Notes under the pieces: generated by a model | Databases searched by the model: none | Seen by the model: only the letters and a program-made list of their open reading frames with translations | What the model was told of the DNA's origin: nothing | DNA from: Symbiodinium natans | Lineage: Eukaryota > Sar > Dinophyceae > Suessiales > Symbiodiniaceae | Length of the DNA: 64,000 bases | NCBI GenBank assembly: GCA_905221605.1 | Contig: CAJNDS010002664.1 | Location: forward strand, 188,001-252,000 | Reading direction: 5' to 3' | Shown: positions 57,601-64,000 of the stretch, in pieces | Numbering within the stretch: the first letter of the stretch is position 1 | Layout of the letters: each line of letters starts with the position of its first letter | Made by a program: the position numbers and the translations under genes

Positions 57601-60600
57601 TTAAGCAATTTCAGTAGTATTGACCATGAATGATAAGAAGAGACACGATCTCGGAGTAGCATGGTCGCCTGGTGGTGACATCCTCGCCCTTGGTGACGAC
57701 AAGAAACTGGAGGAAGGACAGCTTGTCATCCTCCTTTGGAGGGTCCTGGAAAAAGCATTCCAAGGCGTGCCAACCAGAACACACACAGACACACACATAC
57801 AGGCTCAGAGTGTGGGATTGCATAGAAAGACGGACACATGCGCACGCATCCTCCAAGGCATTTCGGATAAGCTCATCCAGCACTGCGTTGACCAAGGCCT
57901 ACGAACCCACTACGTGCTCTCGCAAAATGGCTTTGGCTGCACTGCACGCGCCACAAAGATCAACAAAGTGAAGAAGTCTCGCATTCTGACATTGATACTG
58001 GATCTGCTGGACGTGTATGCCCAGGAAATGCGACGAGAACAAGCTGACAAGCTTGCACAGCACTGCAAACACTCAATTCGTCGCACGGCATGCCATGATG
58101 CCATGGCGCACCAGATTCTCGCTGTGATCCTTCTGATCTCGGAACATGGCCTAGCAAGAGGACTGGAGGGATTCTTGGTCCTGTTGCAGTACCCTGGCAA
58201 AGCGCACCAAAAAAAAAACTCATAATTTCAGGCAACGCCTGAAGAGCTCCTGCTGCTCTGTTCCCAACTACTTGTAGCTGGGAGCCCCGGCAGAGGCACC
58301 AGGCAGATTCCAGTACGGGACAACCTCAGCAGGAAGCAGAAAGTTCCTCAACATGAATATGATTTGATAGGATATGATATGATATGCCATGATATGACAT
58401 TATATGACATGATATGACATGAAATGATATGATATGATATGGTATGATATGATATGATATGATATGATATGATGATGTGCGTCATGAGTGGGTTTGCTTA
58501 GGCACAGAGTCCTTGAAACTTCTCACTTGAGAAGTTGGCTGAGCTTCTGGCCGACTGAGCGCGCCGCTCTGCCTCTCGCAGAAGATTGTACACCGCACGG
58601 ATGAGCGGCGACTCATGCCTCGTCGCTTCCAATGTGGCAGGTTTGCATGGTGGGTCTCTGCGGGCTGGGCATTCTTGTGGGCATCAAATTAGAATCGGGT
58701 ACATTCATGTTTGAAGCTCTTCACCTGGATACTAGTATTGCAGGAATTGGCAGCTGACAAGAGTGGTCTTCCGCAACTATGGGGTCTGGATGCGTAGAAA
58801 CACGTCGTCGGACGGATGGATCACGACGAGTGCATCCCCTGACTTTCCCAAGTATCAGGCGTTGTGGAGCCAAAGTCGTAGTTGAAAATGGCCTGATGCA
58901 GTCTGCACTGCTCTAGAACATACTGATAGCGAAGATCTTCAGCGACGGCCGCGGCCAGTGGCAAGGACATGTACTCGATTTGCTACGAACCTAGCTGAAA
59001 AGGTGAAGATGTGAATTGGCGTAGCTCCCAGCAGTTCCGCGGAGCCTTGCCAATGATGTCCAGCGAGGCAGAGGTGAATTTCTCCTCCATGTTGACCTGC
59101 ATCGACTCTGGGACTCTGGGTGTCTGCATCAAAACCCTCGCCACGTTGCCGTGTGATTTTGGGCACGAAGGCTGCCCTGACCGGCAGCAAAGCGGACTTC
59201 TCGGCTTAACACAGGTGCTGCCTCGGCCACCTTTGTGGAGGACATGGACACCGACCGCTCCAAGTCATCAGCAAGGTTGACCTGGCACGCCGCTGTTGAT
59301 GTTGTGCTTGACTGCGGATTCCAAGCATTTTTGCACGGGCTTTCCGAATCTGAAGATTCCAGCGAAGATTGCGGGAGATTGCGGGGCAATAACCGCATCT
59401 GTGTTTTTAAGCACGGCATGGGCGCAGCACACTCTACCATCTGCTCAGTGGCATCCTCACAACACAGGCTCAGGTCAAGCAAGGAACTCAACGCAGAGGC
59501 TCTACAATCGTACAAGGCCGATCTCTCAAAATGTCCGTCAGCCACTTCTTGTGAAAGCCAGGCACGATGGCCCGGCGGCGCTTCCTCATGCCAACGCATG
59601 CCAACGCATGCAAGCGCATGCCAACACATGCCAACACATGCCAGCACTGAGGCTTCGAAGCAGTTGCTACACGGGCCTCCAGGTTTCGGGATCTGCGGGA
59701 ATCAGCCCACGGCCTGCACCCCAAGCCACAGGCCGTGTACCCACAGCAGCAACAGGTGGGGCACCGGTCACGTTTAAGTCCAAGACCCATGATAGGCTCC
59801 AGCACTTCTGTGAGGATGCCTTTGGTGTAAAGCTCCTGCACACTTCTTGCACTGCACCACGCAACTCTCCAAGAGTTCTCCAAGACATCAAGCATCTGCG
59901 CAACGTGCTTTACAGCTCACCCCCACTCATATGTTTTCCTGCGCAAGTTACTCAATCTGGTTGTCTTTGACAAATGCCGCTTGAGCCGGAGAGCCTTCGA
60001 CCAGGACATGAAGTACCAGGCAAGGTGGCAGACAGCGCTCCGTCAAAAGCGTCTGAACTGCGACGCTGCAGTCCACTTTGAACATCGAGGTGTCATCGCT
60101 GCCTTCGGGATAATACTCCAGGTAAACTGCAAGACGGTGCCAAACGTATTTACCCTGCGCGTCCCATTCCACGCATCGATCCTCCGGAAACATGAGCTGC
60201 AGCTGATCCTCTAAAGCACATCGCTCGTCGAAAGACGCCACAAAATCAGACTGATTGACCTCATCATACAGTAGGAGTAAAGGCCATTCGATTGCGGGGC
60301 TGCCTTCCGCATCCACCAGCTTTGGATGAGGAGTAATTCCACCGTTCGCCATGCGGTACATCGCCAAGTCAAAAAGTGCTGGGCCCAAACGAGAGCCGCG
60401 AAGCTCCAGCGCGTTACGTACAGCAGACGCACTGGCCTGCATTTCGTCCTTGACCCGGGCATCCTCCATACGCATCTCCTTTTGTGCCGTCTGCTGCTTC
60501 CGATGGAGCTCCTGCAGGTTTCGCTGCAGGCGCTGCACCTCCGAGAGCAGCGGTTTTGCCTCCGCCGAGCCGTCTTCAATGCGGAGCGCCCCACGGCAGA

Positions 60601-61626
60601 AGGCGAGGCCCTGCTCCGCCAGTCCAAGCGCCTCGGAGGCCTTGGCACCCCGGCTCCAGGCTTTCAGATTCTTTGCGTCCAGGCGCACGGCTGCACGGCA
60701 GTCATCCACCACCTTGAGATGCTCGCCGAGCTTTAGGCCCACTGCAGCCCTGTTGGCGTGCAGCACGGAATTCAGCTTGTCATCCTTGCACTCCATCTCC
60801 AGACCTCTCGTGTAGAAGGTTAAGGCGTTCTGAAGTGCAATCCTAGAGGCTTGAAACTTCATGGCTTCGTTTCCTTGCTTGCGGAAGTGCTCCGCTATTT
60901 CCTCCGGGGTTTGGTCGTCATACAGGACACTCTGCAGTGCTGTGAGGAGCGGGTAGTTCTCAATATCACGTGGATCAGATGGAACGTCTGTCATGAAAAG
61001 CGGATGATCCCGAATCTCGTTCATGGTCCAGACCCGATTGTCTATCCTGTAGCGTCCGAACTCATCTTCGCCCCACATGGCACCCTCATCATCAATAGTT
61101 ATCTGCGTGTCCGCCGCGGCATCGCCACCTGGCGCATCTGCGCATGGCAAATTCGCCATGACTAGGTGTGCAACCTCGAACTTGCCTTCAACAGGAGTGG
61201 GCACAGTAGAAATGAGCACAGAAATCTAGCAACTCTGCAGGCTTATGAGTTGAATGCGGAATCACACGTGTAGCTGCTATTGCTGCCTGCTCTCAGGCAA
61301 ACACACTGCAGAGCCGGAGAGGCAACATGCGTGGGGGCCCAAAGATAAGAATGTTTTATCTTGCAGCCACGGAAGCCCCCCTAGATCAACCCCCGTCCGG
61401 CGAACTTGTCAGGATGCGCTTCACAACCACCGGATCAGAGACGACAACCACCGACCGCGGGCCAATCACCTGGGCTATGGCTAAGGCTCACGCGGTCCAG
61501 TCGGGTCTCACAGGTGTGAACCCCCCATTGCTTCTCATATGTGTGACCTCCTCTCTGCTGTGAGTGTTCAACAAGAAAAGCAAACAAACAAACAAACAAA
61601 CAGACAAACAGACAAACAGACAAGCG

Positions 61627-61661
<35 letters not shown>

Positions 61662-62236
61662 CTAGCAAACAAACAAGCAAACAAACAAACAAACAAACAA
61701 ACAAACAGACAAGCAAGCCAAGCAAACAAGCAAACAAGCAAACAAGCAAACAAGCAAACAAGCAAACAAGCAAACAAGCAAACAAGCAAACAAGCAAACA
61801 AGCAAACAAGAAAACAAGCAAACAAGCAAAAAAGCAAACAAGCAAACAAGCAAACAAGCAAACAAGCAAACAAACAAGACAAGCAAAGCAAAGCAAAGCA
61901 AAACCACAAAGCAAATCAAAACAAACAACAAAACAAAACAAACGACAGGTAGGAATCAGCACGGAACTACCCGCAAACCTGGAAACTTCACCCAGGGCTC
62001 GACACTTCCAAAGCAAGCGAGACGCGATTTTGTAGATGCCTTCACTCTCCCCGTAGCCTTCCAAGAACACTGGCATAGGCGCTCCAGTGATCCTGCAATC
62101 AAAATCAGAAATGAGGCCACACGCGGATGCACGGCTGCACAGACTGCAAACACTGCATGCATCCCCAAAGTACCTCACTGGACTGTTGCGCAAAGGGCGC
62201 AGTGTTGGCTTGAACCCCGGTGCAGGCAAGAGAACC
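45888..62236 (-). CDS. CYP97-like cytochrome P450, more than 20 exons over about 16 kb
   Basis: Exons (minus, 5' to 3') are 62236-62174, 62092-62026, 61469 to about 61406, 59835-59772, 59713-59677, 59584-59519, 59096-59046, 58892-58861, 58618-58552, 58324-58300, 57898-57848, 57745-57669, 49580-49538, 49203-49177, 48988-48929, 48860-48813, 48710-48661, 48503 to about 48,440, about 48,170-48,090, about 48,025-47,840, 47310-47274, 47185-47147 and 46150 onward. Motifs in order: GPRSVVVVSDP, LYTKGILTEV, RRRAIVPGFHKKWL (C helix), SASLDIIGK, IFNYDFGS, LIRAVYNLLREAE, LLIAGH+ETTAAMLTW (I helix), LLEALR (ExxR), LYPEPPLLIRR, DIFISTWSLQRS, FNPRRW, RKCVGDNFALLE (heme Cys) and a GGLLMEVRKR C-terminus. CYP97 enzymes hydroxylate carotenoid rings in plastids, which is the likely role. 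Almost all donors are GC. The extreme N-terminus, the FxGGP exon before the heme and one C-terminal exon were not located. Confidence 0.85.
47274..47310 (-). CDS. P450 heme-binding exon
   Basis: A 37-bp exon encodes RKCVGDNFALLE, the cysteine-ligand loop of the P450. Acceptor GGCCCAG| and GC donor GAA|GCGGAG. It begins in phase 2, so the preceding exon should end in CC to complete the proline of the family's GGGP-RKC motif. Confidence 0.8.
48504..48660 (-). repeat. P450 intron carrying a degenerate family B element
   Basis: The intron joins the ExxR exon to the LYPEPP exon through a GC donor (AG|GCCCAG) and a GGGAG| acceptor. Inside, at about 48,507-48,600, are TTTGGGAAATAGGACATTCGG and an inverted partner, AATTCCCGACTAAGAACTC followed by TTTTGGGAG. 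This resembles the family B introner-like elements, with an internal CCTTAAAAGG palindrome. Confidence 0.45.
49177..49203 (-). CDS. 27-bp micro-exon of the P450 I helix
   Basis: Nine codons, ETTAAMLTW, lie between acceptor GCCCAG| and GC donor TGG|GCAGGG. They complete the oxygen-activation motif AGH-ETT with the upstream exon 49580-49538 (QLRDDLMTLLIAGH) and the downstream exon 48988-48929 (TLFELIKPESADLLREVQDE). All junctions are phase 0. Confidence 0.82.
51508..51600. repeat. (ACACAA)n and (CA)n microsatellite
   Basis: ACACAA hexamers followed by a pure CA run. The Cys/Val-rich minus ORF and Thr/His-rich plus ORF here are artefacts of the repeat. Confidence 0.9.
51735..51778 (+). repeat. 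Degenerate telomere-type repeat
   Basis: TTTAGGG and TTCAGGG units. Confidence 0.75.
52661..53323 (-). CDS. DHHC-type protein S-palmitoyltransferase, core exons
   Basis: Three exons are supported. The first starts at 53323 (AG| acceptor) and reads WSFLRCALSDPGFVPSWP, with the DPG motif that precedes the cysteine-rich domain in this family. Exon 52798-52755 encodes HHCSICGKCVMRM (zinc-binding part; GT donor). Exon 52688-52661 encodes DHHCPWVGNC (catalytic DHHC; GC donor in phase 1). The last two join in phase to give the expected unbroken motif. These enzymes attach palmitate to cysteines of membrane proteins. Hydrophobic open segments near 57,170-57,300 (VPVLLILFIFGFEW), 51,250-51,370 and 50,360-50,420 may supply transmembrane helices but are not joined. 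The exons lie inside an intron of the P450 on the same strand. Confidence 0.7.
53940..56300. repeat. Satellite array, about 13 copies of a 178-197-bp unit
   Basis: Units begin GCATGTCCTGTGCC near 53951, 54148, 54339, 54529, 54722, 54915, 55108, 55286, (55468, truncated), 55648, 55846, 56025 and 56222. Each contains CTCATTGGAG, AAGTCGACAGG, GGCCGGTATATAGGCAGGAC and ATGACGTCCTCAA. Variant units recur in the same order 732-738 bp apart (54915 with 55648; 55108 with 55846), showing a higher-order repeat of about four units. ORFs on both strands simply follow the unit. Confidence 0.88.
56740..56935. repeat. AT-rich AATNAT/CATNAT simple sequence
   Basis: Degenerate trinucleotide-like sequence giving an Ile/Val-rich open frame on the minus strand. 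It is not considered coding. Confidence 0.75.
58352..58473. repeat. (ATGAT)n pentanucleotide microsatellite
   Basis: GATATGATAT-type tandem units directly downstream (plus direction) of the P450 VVPYWNLP exon, so within a P450 intron. Confidence 0.88.
59585..59645. repeat. GCATGCCAAC decamer minisatellite in a P450 intron
   Basis: Five or six tandem ~10-bp units lie between the exon RRRAIVPGFHKKWL (59584-59519) and exon 59713-59677. The minus-strand Cys/Ala/His-rich frame across it is an artefact. Confidence 0.85.
59948..61159 (-). CDS. TTC4/Cns1-like HSP90 co-chaperone (TPR protein), intronless
   Basis: A single uninterrupted frame of 403 codons runs from ATG 61159 to TAA at 59948. An upstream in-frame GTG at 61219 is a less likely start. 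Residues about 45-80 carry the conserved acidic lead-in (DHPLFMTDVP). Residues 88-205 form TPR helices (HFRKQGNEAMKF, LHANRAAVGLKLGEHLKVV, AWSRGAKASEALG). A charged helix follows, then the C-terminal wheel domain typical of TTC4/Cns1 (WPLLLLYDEVNQSDFVASF, LQLMFPEDRCVEWD, VYLEYYPEGS). Length fits the family. The protein family delivers or stabilises clients at HSP70/HSP90. Its position is odd: it sits in one intron of the P450 gene on the same strand and itself lacks introns, unlike every neighbour. No poly-A tract or spliced-leader relic was seen at its ends. Confidence 0.87.
   Translation of the reverse strand: MANLPCADAPGGDAAADTQITIDDEGAMWGEDEFGRYRIDNRVWTMNEIRDHPLFMTDVPSDPRDIENYPLLTALQSVLYDDQTPEEIAEHFRKQGNEAMKFQASRIALQNALTFYTRGLEMECKDDKLNSVLHANRAAVGLKLGEHLKVVDDCRAAVRLDAKNLKAWSRGAKASEALGLAEQGLAFCRGALRIEDGSAEAKPLLSEVQRLQRNLQELHRKQQTAQKEMRMEDARVKDEMQASASAVRNALELRGSRLGPALFDLAMYRMANGGITPHPKLVDAEGSPAIEWPLLLLYDEVNQSDFVASFDERCALEDQLQLMFPEDRCVEWDAQGKYVWHRLAVYLEYYPEGSDDTSMFKVDCSVAVQTLLTERCLPPCLVLHVLVEGSPAQAAFVKDNQIE
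61575..61940. repeat. (AAAC/AAGC)n tetranucleotide microsatellite in a P450 intron
   Basis: About 360 bp of CAAA/CAAG units fill most of the intron between P450 exons 62092-62026 and 61469-61406. It generates long Lys/Gln/Asn and Cys/Leu/Phe-rich frames that are not genes. Confidence 0.92.
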
Positions 62237-62410
62237 CTGCTCTCTGAACAGGAATGCAGAGAACTTCCGGAGAACTGGTGAGATAAACAGGTAGCACCCT
62301 GAAGGCATTTATCAGTACCTGTTTTGCAAAACCCTTCAACCGTCAGCCCAGTACCAAAACACATCATGCAAAGAGAGATTGAAACTGTCTCGGCGTTTGC
62401 TTCCAGTAGC

Positions 62411-62528
62411 CATGGGTTTAGGGTTTAGGGTTTAGGGTTTAGGGTTTGGGGTTTAGGGTTTAGGGTTTAGGGTTTAGGGTTTAGGGTTTAGGGTTTAGGT
62501 TTTAGCGTTTAGGGTTTAGGGTTTAGGC
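62411..62528 (+). repeat. Interstitial telomere-type repeat
   Basis: About 16 TTTAGGG units with few variants, between the P450 5' end and the next gene's 3' end. Confidence 0.9.
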
Positions 62529-62658
62529 AGTGGATCTACTGCATGCAACCTTCCGAGATGTGATCTAGAGAGCATGTTGTCACCGACTTGTCCTCTCCAT
62601 TCGGCCCATGATCATATTCTGCATCAAATCTCCGGCTTGGCGCTGCCCTGGTGCTGAA

Positions 62659-62720
62659 TGGGTTTAGGGTTCAGGGTTCAGGGTTCAGGGTTTAGGGTTT
62701 CGGGTTTAGGGCTTAGGGGT
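62659..62720 (+). repeat. Degenerate telomere-type repeat abutting a stop codon
   Basis: TTTAGGG/TTCAGGG units end at the TAA stop of the minus-strand exon at 62720-62798, so the repeat would be the start of that gene's 3' UTR. Confidence 0.75.
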
Positions 62721-63044
62721 TATCCGTCCATGTCCGTGCCTAGCTCTGGATCCTGCTTCTGAAAGTCATCCAGGTTGTCACGAACAATGTTGATCCACCT
62801 GGGACAGCAGTGACCGGTGGCAGCACTGACAGCCAGGGTCAAGTCTTAAGAGGGTTCTAGTAGCAGCAGTATTCTCTGTATACCAGCCGATGCAGGAGCT
62901 CTTGACACTCCCTCGCAGCAAGCATGCCGTGACTTGAGGCCCGCGGCTTGTTCTGGACAGGAATGCCGTCGATGAGGTCGCCGTTGACGCCCATGGTCTG
63001 CAGAACCTCACGTGGAACGTGGACCGTGAACAGAACCCACAGCT
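62720..63044 (-). CDS. Last two exons of an unrecognised gene (5' part off or unresolved to the right)
   Basis: Exon 63044-62888 has acceptor ACTCAG| and encodes ELWVLFTVHVPREVLQTMGV and NGDLIDGIPVQNKPR, then ARECQELLHR. A GC donor (CG|GCTGGT) joins it in phase to exon 62798-62720, WINIVRDNLDDFQKQDPELG followed by TDMDG and a TAA stop. No family is recognised. The sequence is acidic at the C-terminus. Upstream exons were not identified in 63,050-64,000. Confidence 0.5.
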
Positions 63045-63049
63045 CTGAG

Positions 63050-64000
63050 TCGGACAGAGGCCCACACGTTGATCAGAGTCAGCCATGGTCCGGCCAGCCC
63101 CACGTCTTTGCTGAACTGCGCAGGGGGACAAAGGTTGATTGTGCTGACGCGAGCAAGCAGAGAGGCCCCAACCCGAAAGTGCCAACTCTTTTCCGCGTGT
63201 CTGCGACTCGGGTCTTGTGATAGACGATTAAGGGATTTATTCTCCGTGATCAACCGAGACCCTACTACATCCTAAACCTTACACCCTCACGGCGAAGCTT
63301 TCCACGTCTGCCCAGCGATGACAAATGCTCGAAGGGCTTCGACGCGCCACACATGTAGTCGTTAAAGAAAGCAATTTCGGTGTCCCATGACACGAGGCTT
63401 GCAAACCGTGCTTTGCTTTACATATCTGAGCTGAAAGCATGCCTCTGGTCATGAGCGAATGCTGCATGTGGAAAGGCTGGTACTGAGGGCCTGCACTATC
63501 TTTCACTTGCTGGCTCTGCTCCGAAGTCGAGGTCAGAGGTGCCTCTCTGACAACTATTGGAAGTTAGCAGTCCAGGCCTTCTTCACATGCAAAGGTACGA
63601 GGCAGAAGGTATTCGCGGGAAAGCAGGTACCACAAAGAGTTGGTTTGCAATACGCAGGACCAGTTGCCCTTACGCTCACAGGGTTGCACCTGCCCGCAAA
63701 TATCTGCCTGCGCATCCTTTGGCTAAAATGCAGCAATCCTCGTGGAAGTTGTGGCCATCAGCGTGGCCCCTACTGCACAGCCTAAAGTGTTCAAATGGAG
63801 AAAGCGAAAAGCCACATGTTGCATCACGTTCCCATAAAACTCTGCGAAGCTTTGCCCTTATTTCCGACAACGGTAATTCCAGGCACGTTGGCTTCTCAAG
63901 CTTCTGGAGAATCTGGGCCATACAGCCTCAAGCGATGGGTACAAGTGAAAAATTTAGCATACTTGCAAACAGTCATGTGATGAAGATGCTGTCCGGGAGG
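63050..64000. other. Right-edge stretch, no exon assigned
   Basis: Open frames on both strands are short and mutually overlapping. A minus-strand helical segment near 63,800-63,920 (MAQILQKLEKPTCLELPLSE) might be coding, but no splice sites or family support it. Confidence 0.3.

Larger units (their letters stand above)
49581..57668 (-). other. 8.09-kb P450 intron containing other genes and a satellite
   Basis: The donor is AG|GCGACC after the exon encoding FLQFLVVTKGEDVTT. The acceptor is CTTGCAG| before QLRDDLMTLLIAGH. The two halves join in phase 2 through one arginine codon, reproducing the normal P450 order. Inside lie the DHHC palmitoyltransferase exons (52661-53323), a satellite array (53,940-56,300), a CA/CAAA microsatellite (51,508-51,600), AT-rich DNA (49,700-50,050 and 56,740-56,930) and telomere-like repeats (51,735-51,775). 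Confidence 0.7.

Noticed and set aside
57620-58225. 201-residue plus-strand open frame
   Set aside because: It overlaps two P450 exons on the minus strand (57898-57848 and 57745-57669) that match family motifs and join in phase.
59129-59647. 172-residue minus ORF as a separate gene
   Set aside because: It reads through a P450 intron and the decamer minisatellite. The P450 exons in this interval use other frames.
61435-62367. 310-residue Cys/Leu/Phe-rich minus ORF and the Lys/Gln/Asn-rich plus ORF at 61539-61952
   Set aside because: Both are translations of a CAAA/CAAG microsatellite. Only the small flanking segments are P450 exons.
1-64000. Dinoflagellate spliced-leader RNA gene, 5S rRNA, tRNA or relic spliced leaders
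   Set aside because: I looked for the conserved spliced-leader word and for tRNA/5S-like blocks and saw none. A covariance-model search would be decisive.

Overview
The window looks like nuclear DNA from a dinoflagellate, probably a photosynthetic one of the Symbiodiniaceae/Suessiales kind. The grounds are: all supportable coding exons lie on the minus strand; genes are broken into many short exons; introns mostly use GC (sometimes GA) donors instead of GT; degenerate interstitial TTTAGGG/CCCTAAA telomere-type repeats occur throughout; and there are dinoflagellate-style protein families (many-exon P450, coiled-coil and PPR-like genes, secreted beta-trefoil proteins). Long plus-strand ORFs are antisense shadows or simple repeats. 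No prokaryotic features, rRNA, tRNA or spliced-leader RNA gene was recognised.

Layout, left to right (all genes read right to left). 1-3.3 kb: low-complexity, telomere-like repeats, no recognised gene. 3.33-5.53 kb: a complete four-exon gene for a multipass membrane protein with two PAS-like domains. About 6.2-10.8 kb: scattered exons of a PPR-like gene. 11.4-26 kb: a very long coiled-coil gene built from mini-exons, with a core (17.0-22.4 kb) of eight near-identical 667-bp tandem units, each carrying four in-frame exons. 27.06-31.18 kb: a secreted protein ending in two fascin-like beta-trefoils; one of its introns is exactly an inverted-repeat (introner-like) element. 32.1-38.7 kb: a modular gene with two copies of a GDGRVS/WTEAA-type module, a coiled-coil tail and two tandem zinc-ribbon terminal exons. 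About 40-45.8 kb: exons of unrecognised genes. 45.9-62.2 kb: a CYP97-like cytochrome P450 of more than 20 exons. 62.7-63.0 kb: the last two exons of another gene that runs off the right edge.

The most striking feature is the P450. Its exons can be followed through nearly all family motifs, and most junctions join in phase. One intron (about 1.6 kb) contains a complete, intronless TTC4/Cns1-type HSP90 co-chaperone ORF. Another intron (8.09 kb) contains exons of a DHHC palmitoyltransferase and a roughly 190-bp satellite array. Both guests are on the same strand as the host. Two short inverted-repeat element families (one introner-like, one MITE-like) and introns made of telomere-type repeat suggest several routes by which introns have grown or arisen here.
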